Origin: Candidatus Sordicultor fermentans
Lineage (GTDB): Bacteria; Atribacterota; Atribacteria; Atribacterales; Caldatribacteriaceae
Direction of reading: 5' to 3'
Length of the DNA stretch: 12,157 bases
Assembly: GCA_002385475.1 (NCBI GenBank)
Contig: DGDO01000014.1
Location: 1 to 12,157 of the forward strand
The notes beneath the pieces are model-generated. The model was not told where the DNA came from, did not search any database, and was given only the letters and a program-made list of their open reading frames with translations. The translations under genes were made by a program, and so were the position numbers. Below, in pieces: positions 1-4,671 of the stretch. Each line of letters starts with the position of its first letter. The first letter of the stretch is position 1.

Positions 1-72
1 AGTAGCGAAGCGAGAGCAAGCTCACTCACTCACGAAGCGCAGTGATTGTCTCTTTAATAGGGTGGTAGCGAA

Positions 73-146
73 CTCTCGCTCGCATAAAGAGCTCGGTGAT
101 GAGTGCTTTTTTCATTACGGTGCTCTTTATGCGATGTTTGCGAGAG
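73..146. repeat. Long multi-part inverted repeat (hairpin 1)
   Basis: The outer arms CTCTCGC (73-79) and GCGAGAG (140-146) are perfect complements. Inside them CGCATAAAGAGC (81-92) pairs perfectly with GCTCTTTATGCG (122-133). Further in, GTGATGA (96-102) and TCATTAC form a third arm pair with one mismatch. Three nested stems of this kind rarely arise by chance. No T-run follows the arms in a way that would make a simple terminator. Confidence 0.75.
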
Positions 147-178
147 GAGCGATTGGTGGGGGAAGCTCGAGCGTCTTT

Positions 179-222
179 CGATGATTAAACTTCGTGATGT
201 TAATCACGATTTTTAATCATCG
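179..222. repeat. 20-bp-arm inverted repeat (hairpin 2)
   Basis: The left arm at 179-198 and the right arm at 203-222 match at 18 of 20 positions around the loop GTTA. The inner stem TCGTGAT/ATCACGA and the outer stem CGATGATTAAA/TTTAATCATCG are each perfect. The outer arms are AT-rich, unlike the GC-rich words around them. The hairpin could work as a terminator-like structure for transcripts from either side or as a protein binding palindrome. Confidence 0.75.
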
Positions 223-254
223 ATTGCGAGAGCGAGGTGGGTGGGAATTGCATT

Positions 255-299
255 AAGCTTGCGAGGTAGCGAGCGTGAGTAAGCTCACCGAGCAAGCTT
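255..299. repeat. Inverted repeat at the end of the leftward operon (hairpin 3)
   Basis: AAGCTTGC (255-262) pairs with GCAAGCTT (292-299), and an inner GTGAG/CTCAC pair is also present. It overlaps the last codons and stop of the sigma-like gene. Read leftward it is not followed by a T-run, so it is not a classical intrinsic terminator, although it could slow polymerase or protect the mRNA 3' end. Confidence 0.55.
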
Positions 300-599
300 T
301 CTCTTGAGCTTTCTTAGTGCTCTCTTTTTATGCGTCCTTATTGTACTCCTGGATAAACCTAACTGTCTCCCTGCTTCTGTTTCTGATAAGCAGTCATAAT
401 AAAGTAGATAAACTACTTCTTTTTGCCTGGGGGATAATATATCAAGAGGAAGGTGGATATCCTTTCTCTCTTCTTTCTCCTCTTCTACAAAATAAGATAA
501 GTCTGGGAGCAGTATCTCTCTACCTCTTTTATACACTCCCAGACCTTCCTCTTTTAAGCGTTTATTCCAGCAGTGAATTAGCTCTTTATCTCCGCACAA
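285..599 (-). CDS. Sigma-70 region 4-like DNA-binding protein, probable late-gene or operon regulator
   Basis: The product is 104 aa. Residues about 54-101 form a region-4 helix-turn-helix: LSPRQKEVVYLLYY, then SETEAGRQLGLSRSTIRTH, then a Lys/Arg-rich tail. Region 4 of sigma-70 factors contacts the -35 element. No region 2 is present, so it is not a full sigma factor; small proteins with this single domain are common in Gram-positive phages as transcription regulators, often of late genes. The start is a TTG (597-599) lying 22 bp inside the preceding gene. The only Shine-Dalgarno-like sequence (GAGG) is about 13 nt away, so translational coupling is likely. It is the last gene of the leftward operon. 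The domain call is good; the regulatory target is inference. Confidence 0.75.
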   Translation of the reverse strand: MCGDKELIHCWNKRLKEEGLGVYKRGREILLPDLSYFVEEEKEERKDIHLPLDILSPRQKEVVYLLYYDCLSETEAGRQLGLSRSTIRTHKKRALRKLKRKLAR

Positions 600-784
600 C
601 TTCTGTCTATTGCCTCTATAATCTTTTTATACTTCTCTTGTGCTTCATCTGTAGTATTAAAGCGGTATAAATCAAGGGGATGCTCTTTACTGTCATAAAT
701 GATGCAAAAAGCATTATTATTAATCCTGCTAACCTTTATGATTTTACCTAAATTTATAAACTCACCTTCTACCATAGCAAACAT
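578..784 (-). CDS. Small hypothetical phage protein
   Basis: This 68-aa protein is not one I can name. The N-terminal half (FINLGKIIKVSRINNNAFCI) looks like a short beta-sheet module, similar in flavour to small phage proteins that begin with a G-x-x-F/Y-I/V-N-L pattern. The C-terminal half (TTDEAQEKYKKIIEAIDRS) is a charged helix. The ATG at 782-784 has a strong AGGGAGG ribosome binding site 9 nt upstream, embedded in the 3' end of the resolvase gene only 4 bp away. It is clearly cotranscribed with the resolvase gene and the sigma-like gene, whose start it overlaps. No transmembrane or signal segment is visible. It is probably real because of the ribosome binding site and tight packing; its function is unknown. 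Confidence 0.65.
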   Translation of the reverse strand: MFAMVEGEFINLGKIIKVSRINNNAFCIIYDSKEHPLDLYRFNTTDEAQEKYKKIIEAIDRSCAEIKS

Positions 785-788
785 TCTT

Positions 789-1217
789 TTATACCTCCCT
801 TAAAAAAGTTAGTGCTAAACAGATAGCGTCTGCTTCGTGCTGACTTTTTACATCATAACCAAGAGCTTTAACATACTCTCTTGCTTCCTCTTTCTTTGCC
901 CAGCCATTGCCGAGTAATATCTTTTTCCAGCTACTCGGTGCGTAGGTGTGAATGTTTATGTTCATTGCTTCTGTAACTGTCTTTATGAGTGCAATTGCTT
1001 CAATATGAGGATTAGCAAATTTTGAGCGCTGAAACGCACCCTCTACCACCACCAGCCCCGGCTGGTGGTGGTAGAGTAAGAGAGAGAAACGGAGAAATAG
1101 CTCAACGTAGGAGCGCTCACCAGTCGTGATTACGCCAGAGGTGATAAGCTCCTTATCATCATTAAAAACAGCATAACCGAGATTTTTCGTTCCTGGATCC
1201 ACACCTACTATTTTCAT
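789..1217 (-). CDS. RuvC-like Holliday junction resolvase
   Basis: The product is 142 aa, slightly shorter than cellular RuvC (about 160-170 aa). It has the RNase H-like fold signature: GVDPGTKNLGYA near the N-terminus with catalytic Asp7, VVVEGAF with Glu59, and HEADAICLA with His127 and Asp130. The D-E-H-D set matches that of Thermus RuvC. The protein would cut four-way junctions or branched intermediates formed during phage replication and recombination. Its ATG follows the ssb stop codon with no gap (TAAATG), preceded by GAAGGCG about 7 nt upstream. Being next to ssb, a helicase loader and an initiator supports a replication/recombination role. The gene also contains a perfect 36-bp palindrome that spans the Glu59 codon. 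The family call is firm; the exact substrate is inferred. Confidence 0.9.
   Translation of the reverse strand: MKIVGVDPGTKNLGYAVFNDDKELITSGVITTGERSYVELFLRFSLLLYHHQPGLVVVEGAFQRSKFANPHIEAIALIKTVTEAMNINIHTYAPSSWKKILLGNGWAKKEEAREYVKALGYDVKSQHEADAICLALTFLREV
1041..1076. repeat. Perfect 36-bp palindrome inside the resolvase gene
   Basis: The 17-bp arm CTCTACCACCACCAGCC at 1041-1057 is followed by CC and then its exact reverse complement at 1060-1076. The segment is GC-rich compared with its surroundings. In the minus-strand frame it encodes LYHHQPGLVVVE, ending on the catalytic Glu59 codon. It could extrude as a cruciform in DNA or form a very stable mRNA hairpin. Confidence 0.9.
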
Positions 1218-1520
1218 TTATACGCCTTCTATCCGATAAATGTTTTTAGCGGAAATTACTGTCTGGTATTTCTTTTCTTCTTTTTTGCCGAAGCTTTCCC
1301 AGTCTAATTCTCCCTCTACATAAATTTCATCTCCTACCTGCCAGGCGCCTGCTTTAGAAGCAAGCTTTTGCGCTAATTCTCCTCTTACCGTAACAGGCAT
1401 AAAAACGCTTCCTCTCTCTGTCTCACCTTTTAAAAATAAAGACACTAAAGGTTTTTCACCAGAAAACACTCTCGGTTGACGCTCCACAGTTCCTACAAAA
1501 ATAACTTGATTGTGTGTCAT
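1218..1520 (-). CDS. ssb: Single-stranded DNA binding protein, OB-fold
   Basis: The product is 100 aa from the ATG at 1518-1520, which has AGGAGG 10 nt upstream. An in-frame ATG at 1556 lies inside the helicase-loader gene and has no such signal, so the shorter form is preferred. The pattern NQVIFVGTVERQPRV, then VSLFLKG, VFMPVTVRGELAQKL, VGDEIYVEGEL and YQTVISAKNIYRI follows the strand order of SSB OB-folds. It would coat single-stranded DNA at the replication fork. Unlike bacterial SSB it ends right after the OB-fold (IYRIEGV), without the flexible linker and acidic C-terminal tip that recruits partner proteins. It is encoded between the helicase loader and the resolvase. Confidence 0.8.
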   Translation of the reverse strand: MTHNQVIFVGTVERQPRVFSGEKPLVSLFLKGETERGSVFMPVTVRGELAQKLASKAGAWQVGDEIYVEGELDWESFGKKEEKKYQTVISAKNIYRIEGV

Positions 1521-1534
1521 TGTCTTTTTACCTC

Positions 1535-2278
1535 CTATATCTCTATAATCCTGCACATTCGCTTTATTCTTGACGCTATCCTCTCACCGTATCTTTCGGC
1601 TACTTCATCAACGGTTAAGTTAGAAGTAATAATCACAGGAAGGAGCATCTCTAATCGCCAGTCAAAGATACGAAACACATCAGCAATAAACCACTCCTGC
1701 TTCTCTTCTGCTCCTAAATCATCGAGAATAAGTAAATCTACTTCTTTCAGTGGAGTAATAACCTCCTCTTTATCGCCACTTTTGAACTTCTCTCTTATCG
1801 CCGAAAGAAGCTCTCCAGTCTTTACATATACACAAGGAACACCTTGCTTCAGGAGCTCATTTGCTACACCTGCAGCAAGGTGAGTTTTACCCCGCCCTGG
1901 AGCACCATATAAATAAAAGCCGTTGAGCTCTTTTTCTCGTGCTGTATTAAATAAAGATACATACTCAAAAAGGAGTGCCAGCGCTTCCTTTTGCTTTTCA
2001 TTGCGGGGAAAGAAGCTCTGTAAAGTTCTCCGCCGAAAGCGAGGAGTAAGGCGAGAGCGAGAGTAGAGCTCCTCAATCTGCTTTAAGAGAAGCTCTTTTT
2101 CCTCTTTGGCTTTACGCTCTGCTTCCTCCTTTTCTCTTTGTTTCTCGTAGCAGTCGCATTGAGGAACGTAGCGCAGTTTTTCACCTATTACTGGCAATCG
2201 CAAGAATGCTTGAGGTAGCTCCTGCTCTGCAAACGGTTTACCGCAGTAAATACACACCGGAATAGCTTTAACTTCCAC
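1535..2278 (-). CDS. dnaC: DnaC/DnaI-like AAA+ helicase loader
   Basis: This 247-aa AAA+ ATPase has Walker A GAPGRGKTHLA at about 125-135, Walker B LLILDDLGA at about 182-190, a sensor-1 ITSN at 217-220 and a GERIASRI arginine segment at about 231-238. The N-terminus carries CIYCGK (Cys9, Cys12) and CDC (Cys41, Cys43), a likely zinc-binding module as in DnaI-type loaders, followed by a charged helix (about 45-70) that may contact helicase. Its job is to load the replicative helicase at the origin chosen by the neighbouring initiator. The start is a GTG (2276-2278) with GGAGG 6 nt before it, overlapping the initiator gene by 11 bp. The stop lies just before the ssb ribosome binding site. Function is well supported by motifs and neighbours. 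Confidence 0.9.
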   Translation of the reverse strand: MEVKAIPVCIYCGKPFAEQELPQAFLRLPVIGEKLRYVPQCDCYEKQREKEEAERKAKEEKELLLKQIEELYSRSRLTPRFRRRTLQSFFPRNEKQKEALALLFEYVSLFNTAREKELNGFYLYGAPGRGKTHLAAGVANELLKQGVPCVYVKTGELLSAIREKFKSGDKEEVITPLKEVDLLILDDLGAEEKQEWFIADVFRIFDWRLEMLLPVIITSNLTVDEVAERYGERIASRIKRMCRIIEI

Positions 2279-2945
2279 TGCTCTCCTCCAGAATAAATAA
2301 TCCTTGCTCCTTAAACAGCTCTGGATTGTGTAGGTAGAAATCTTCTAGAGCGTTGAGTAATTCCTCTCCTGGAACGTATAGTAAAATCTCCTCCAGTAGA
2401 CGCTGCTCAAGTGGTGTTATTTCTCGCTCTATGATTTCTCCTACTACTTCCTTAATCTTTTTCTCCCATTCTTCTCGTTCTTTAAATGGGATATATTTTC
2501 TCTCTTTCTCTTTAGTTAAATGAGATATAGTTATATGGTTATAGTTATATGGATATAGTTCCTCTTCATTTAATGAAGTTTGGCTCTTCATTAAATGAAG
2601 TTTAGGACTACATTTATTAAAGTTTAGGTCTTCATTAGTTGAAGACCTATTCTTCAACGATTGAAGTTTAGGGAGATAATAGCTATTACTACCGTGCAAG
2701 CCGTGAGAGGACTTCTTTTGTATAAAACCTGCTTCCTCTAAAATCTTTAATGCTTTAGCTATTGAAGCATCAGAAGCTACACCGCTAATTTCTTTAATTC
2801 TTGAGTATCCAGGGAAGCACTTGCCCTTTTTATCTGCGTGGTAAATGAGAGCAATATATACAGGAAGAAGACAGGAGCAGTGCTTATCTTTCGATAGCTG
2901 AGAAAGTTTATCTATATCTTCACAAGGCAGTTGAATAAACTGCAT
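2268..2945 (-). CDS. Replication initiator / replisome organiser with N-terminal winged helix
   Basis: The product is 225 aa. Residues about 25-90 look like a winged helix of the phage initiator type (LPVYIALIYHADKKGKCFPG, then SRIKEISGVASDASIAKALK, then LEEAGFIQKKSS). Residues about 91-140 are Asn/Ser-rich and low in predicted structure; this is the part encoded by the iteron array. The C-terminal part (about 150-220) is charged and helical and probably contacts the helicase loader encoded next. The domain order (DNA binding, origin-encoded linker, loader contact) recalls lambda O. The ATG at 2943-2945 follows a GGAG motif 7 nt upstream and overlaps the previous gene by 26 bp. I cannot assign a named family with certainty; the replication role rests on the fold, the embedded origin and the adjacent dnaC. 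Confidence 0.75.
   Translation of the reverse strand: MQFIQLPCEDIDKLSQLSKDKHCSCLLPVYIALIYHADKKGKCFPGYSRIKEISGVASDASIAKALKILEEAGFIQKKSSHGLHGSNSYYLPKLQSLKNRSSTNEDLNFNKCSPKLHLMKSQTSLNEEELYPYNYNHITISHLTKEKERKYIPFKEREEWEKKIKEVVGEIIEREITPLEQRLLEEILLYVPGEELLNALEDFYLHNPELFKEQGLFILEESSGS
2525..2560. repeat. 14-bp AT-rich tandem repeat, likely DNA unwinding element
   Basis: Two 14-bp units at 2525-2538 (ATATAGTTATATGG) and 2539-2552 (TTATAGTTATATGG) differ at one base, and an 8-bp partial third copy follows at 2553-2560. It sits 3 bp from the iteron array. AT-rich short repeats next to iterons are the usual place where an origin melts. Confidence 0.75.
2564..2673. repeat. Five tandem 22-bp iterons
   Basis: Units start at 2564, 2586, 2608, 2630 and 2652 with an exact 22-bp period. 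The shared core is CTTCATTnnnTGAAGTTTAG; units 3 and 4 are the most diverged. CTTCA and TGAAG form an inverted repeat inside each unit, which suits binding of a dimeric winged-helix protein. Because 22 is not a multiple of 3, the encoded peptide does not repeat, so conservation acts on DNA and not on protein. Confidence 0.9.
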
Positions 2946-3264
2946 CGCTTCTCTCCTCGACTAAATCGAAGTGCTTGAGCTGACAGAGTAATTGTTCTGG
3001 CTTTCCAGGAAAATCGAGGAGAAAAGCGCGATCTAAAAACTTACTGAGGGAGATCTCAAAGATTTCATTACTGTCTTTTTTATAAAGACGTATCTTTTTA
3101 ATCTCGCGATTCTTTAACCTGTTTATCACCTCCTTTTCTGTTCCCCAGGACTGAGAGTTTCTAAAGATGCTTCTCTCGGTTATTTCTTTCTCAAATACTT
3201 CTCCATCAATCCAGCCGACAAAGATTTTTCTTCCTTCGACATTAGAAAAAACTAACTCTCTCAT
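2920..3264 (-). CDS. Hypothetical protein, first gene of the leftward operon
   Basis: The product is 114 aa from the ATG at 3262-3264, which has GAGGAGG 6 nt upstream. An ATG 15 bp further upstream lies before that signal and is less likely. I do not recognise the family. The N-terminal part (RELVFSNVEGRKIFVGWIDG) looks like beta strands, and the middle is strongly basic (NRLKNREIKKIRLYKKD). The C-terminus is mixed and its 3' end overlaps the start of the initiator gene by 26 bp. No signal or membrane segment is seen. As the first gene under the repressed early promoter it could be an early regulator or an antirepressor, but nothing in the sequence proves that. Its 5' leader overlaps operator 1. 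Confidence 0.65.
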   Translation of the reverse strand: MRELVFSNVEGRKIFVGWIDGEVFEKEITERSIFRNSQSWGTEKEVINRLKNREIKKIRLYKKDSNEIFEISLSKFLDRAFLLDFPGKPEQLLCQLKHFDLVEERSDAVYSTAL

Positions 3265-3292
3265 ATTATGCCTCCTCATTTCTATTGTAATT

Positions 3293-3310
3293 GTTTACAA
3301 TGTTGTAAAC
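3293..3310. promoter_or_regulatory. Operator 1 (palindrome) for the XRE repressor
   Basis: GTTTACAATGTTGTAAAC is a palindrome with perfect 8-bp arms and a 2-bp centre. It shares 16 of 18 bases with operator 2, centred 45 bp away. It lies at the expected transcription start of the leftward promoter. An overlapping inverted pair ATTGTAA (3284-3290) and TTACAAT (3295-3301) may be an extra half-site arrangement. Confidence 0.8.
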
Positions 3311-3316
3311 AGTCTT

Positions 3317-3345
3317 ATTATACAGCAAAGTTTTTTAATTTACAA
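3317..3345 (-). promoter_or_regulatory. Early leftward promoter of the replication operon
   Basis: On the minus strand the -10 hexamer is a perfect TATAAT (3322 to 3317). The -35 hexamer is TTGTAA (3345 to 3340), 4 of 6 matches, with a 17-bp spacer. Transcription would start near 3310, inside operator 1. It drives the seven leftward genes. Confidence 0.75.
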
Positions 3346-3355
3346 TATTGTAAAC
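3338..3355. promoter_or_regulatory. Operator 2 (palindrome) shared by both divergent promoters
   Basis: ATTTACAATATTGTAAAC contains a perfect 16-bp palindrome at 3339-3354. Its left half supplies the -35 hexamer of the leftward promoter and its right half that of the rightward promoter, so a bound repressor dimer would block or modulate both. Confidence 0.8.
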
Positions 3356-3375
3356 AAAATTTTTTGTGCTAAACT
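3348..3375 (+). promoter_or_regulatory. Weak promoter of the repressor gene
   Basis: TTGTAA at 3348-3353 and TAAACT at 3370-3375 are separated by 16 bp. Both hexamers are imperfect, as expected for a maintenance promoter. The start point would fall near 3382, only a few bases before the repressor ATG at 3385. Confidence 0.45.
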
Positions 3376-3384
3376 ATTTATGCT

Positions 3385-3771
3385 ATGGAAGAATTAAAGA
3401 TGCGGGGAAAGAAATTAAGAGAGATAAGAGAGAAAAAAGGATTAAGTTTGAGGGAAGCTGCTCGCAAAGCTTCGATTTCTCCCACTCTTCTTTCCTTAAT
3501 AGAAACAGGAAAGAGGAAACCTACCTCTGCTGTACTTGTAAAACTTGCTTCGGTTTTATCCGTGCCTCAAGATGAACTTTTATTTCTTTATGACTACTAT
3601 GAAATAAATGAAGTAAACCGCCGACTGCACCGCTTAGCAAAAGAGTTTGATGCTGTTCTCTTTGAACATTTAGAGGAAATTACCTCCTTAGGAGAGGGAG
3701 CAAAAAAAGACGTCCTGCGGATGATTGAAGCCGTGCTGGAAAAAGAGAAAGAGAAAAAAAAGAATGATTAA
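3385..3771 (+). CDS. XRE-family (CI-like) transcriptional repressor
   Basis: The product is 128 aa. Residues about 10-65 form a classical XRE helix-turn-helix (KLREIREKKGLSLREAARKA, ISPTLLSLIETGKRKPTS, VLVKLASVLSVPQDELL). The rest is an acidic then Lys/Glu-rich helical tail likely used for dimerisation. There is no C-terminal S24 peptidase domain, so self-cleavage as in lambda CI is not expected; the ImmA-type protease encoded next would do that job. No good ribosome binding site precedes the ATG at 3385, and the predicted transcript begins almost at it, so translation may be leaderless. The ATG at 3400 with GGAAGA upstream is an alternative start that keeps the whole domain. The gene is divergent from the replication operon, across two palindromic operators it most likely binds. 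Confidence 0.88.
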   Translation: MEELKMRGKKLREIREKKGLSLREAARKASISPTLLSLIETGKRKPTSAVLVKLASVLSVPQDELLFLYDYYEINEVNRRLHRLAKEFDAVLFEHLEEITSLGEGAKKDVLRMIEAVLEKEKEKKKND

Positions 3772-4147
3772 CTGGCGCTTTCCCTCCGAATACCGAAGCC
3801 AGACTGTGGAGCGCTGCGCTTCTTCATTTCCTAAAATACATTCTGAAGATGAGGCGCTATTTCTTGCTGAGGAGCTGGGAATGGAAGTTGTGTTTGTTCC
3901 TCTGGAGGAGGCTAAAGGGGGACTACTCTGGAGAGGAAAACAAGCTTACATCGTCATCAACTCCAAATTTCCACCTACGGAGCGCGCTAAAACTATTCTC
4001 CATGAAGTAGCTCACTTTCTTCTTCACCACGCTAACTATCTGCGCCCGGTGTTTTTAGACCACAAGAGCTTTATCGCCGGATTAGAAAAAGAAGCCGACT
4101 ACTTCGCCTATCTCTTGATGCGGGAGTGGTTGGAGGAGGAGTGGTAA
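3764..4147 (+). CDS. ImmA/IrrE-family zinc metallopeptidase
   Basis: The product is 127 aa from the ATG at 3764, which overlaps the end of the repressor gene by 8 bp (ATGATTAA). A TTG at 3725 would add 13 mostly basic residues and is unlikely. The signature is HEVAHFLLH (His80, Glu81, His84) followed by LEKEADYFAYLLM, where Glu110 is the probable third zinc ligand. In ICEBs1 the ImmA protease cleaves the paired ImmR repressor after DNA damage or quorum signalling; the same pairing with an XRE repressor here points to induction of this element. Only a weak GAGAAA-like ribosome binding site is visible, so coupling to the repressor is likely. The family is clear; cleavage of this particular repressor is inferred. 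Confidence 0.88.
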   Translation: MINWRFPSEYRSQTVERCASSFPKIHSEDEALFLAEELGMEVVFVPLEEAKGGLLWRGKQAYIVINSKFPPTERAKTILHEVAHFLLHHANYLRPVFLDHKSFIAGLEKEADYFAYLLMREWLEEEW

Positions 4148-4203
4148 AGAGGTTTAGGTAAATATTTATAAAGAGGATAAATTCAAAGGAGGAGGTGAAA
4201 AGT

Positions 4204-4659
4204 ATGAGCTCGAAGTGGTTTTGGGTTATTATTGCAATTGGAACTATATCGATGATTGTTGTCGGTATGTCGTTGCATAACAAAACTGTTAAGGAATCTT
4301 TTGGTGTTGTTGACAATAGTGTTTCTACCTCAATAGAAGAAGATAAGACGCAAGTTACACCCTTTAGCACTAAAAAATCTCCTGAAGCTGAAACCGTCGG
4401 TGGTTTATCACTCGAAAAAGCCAAGCAGGTCTTTAAAGATGTTTGTGCAGCAGAAGACAGAGCAATGCGTGAAGCAGAGCCGATGTATTCCGCTGCCCAA
4501 ACACAAGAGAAATTAACCGAGGCAGTTAAATACGAGCGAGCTCTTGCAGAGAAATATAGATCAGAAGTTCTTGCACAATATGGCATTACGAAAGAGCAAT
4601 GGGCAGAAATATTAACTTGGGGTGTTAAACAAGGGATAGAATTACCTTCACTCCAATAA
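4204..4659 (+). CDS. Membrane-anchored hypothetical protein
   Basis: The product is 151 aa. The start is the ATG at 4204 with GGAGGAGG about 8 nt upstream; an in-frame GTG at 4195 lies inside that signal and is rejected. Residues about 4-24 (KWFWVIIAIGTISMIVVGMS) form one transmembrane segment or uncleaved signal. Residues about 25-65 are Ser/Thr/Glu-rich and probably a flexible linker. Residues about 70-150 are mainly helical and highly charged (SLEKAKQVFKDVCAAEDRAM, YERALAEKYRSEVLAQYGI). It probably sits in the membrane with its C-terminal domain outside. I do not recognise a family. It starts a group of exported or membrane proteins between the immunity genes and the restriction genes, so a role at the cell surface, such as excluding other phages, is possible but unproven. 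Confidence 0.7.
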   Translation: MSSKWFWVIIAIGTISMIVVGMSLHNKTVKESFGVVDNSVSTSIEEDKTQVTPFSTKKSPEAETVGGLSLEKAKQVFKDVCAAEDRAMREAEPMYSAAQTQEKLTEAVKYERALAEKYRSEVLAQYGITKEQWAEILTWGVKQGIELPSLQ

Positions 4660-4671
4660 ACGCATATTTAA

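Larger units (their letters stand above)
1..284. other. Gene-free region rich in inverted repeats
   Basis: I see no convincing coding sequence here. The stretch is dense in short words such as GCGAG, GCGAAG and their complements (CTCGC), and it starts with a CTCA tandem run at 21-33. At least three substantial inverted repeats lie in or at the edge of it (73-146, 179-222, 255-299). The word AGCTCACTCAC at 19-29 also recurs inverted, with one mismatch, at 275-285, so the two ends of the region could pair. It lies just downstream of the leftward operon, so it would be the 3' untranslated part of that transcript or a DNA-level signal such as a packaging, single-strand origin or transfer site. 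Which of these applies cannot be decided from sequence alone. Confidence 0.6.
2525..2673. other. Probable replication origin inside the initiator gene
   Basis: The iteron array and the adjacent AT-rich 14-bp repeats together have the architecture of an initiator-dependent origin. They lie between the parts of the gene encoding the DNA-binding and C-terminal domains, as the lambda origin lies within gene O. The protein's own N-terminal winged helix is the natural candidate to bind the iterons. The structure is seen directly; origin activity is inference. Confidence 0.75.

Noticed and set aside
1..284. Left region as an attachment site end
   Set aside because: Without the other end of the element no duplicated core sequence can be recognised, and the integrase is at the opposite side.
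317..670. Rightward open frame of 117 codons
   Set aside because: It lies opposite two leftward genes with good features, has an implausible Leu/Ser/Tyr-rich composition and no ribosome binding site.
2564..2673. Regular 22-bp repeats as a CRISPR array
   Set aside because: The repeats are contiguous with no unique spacers, sit inside a coding gene and carry internal symmetry typical of iterons; no cas gene is present.
3385..4147. XRE plus HExxH protein pair as a toxin-antitoxin module
   Set aside because: The XRE gene is divergent from a replication operon across operators and the second protein has the ImmA/IrrE zinc signature, which fits a phage immunity switch better.
4071..4586. Leftward open frame of 171 codons
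   Set aside because: It is antisense to the protease and the membrane-anchored gene, both of which have better starts and motifs.
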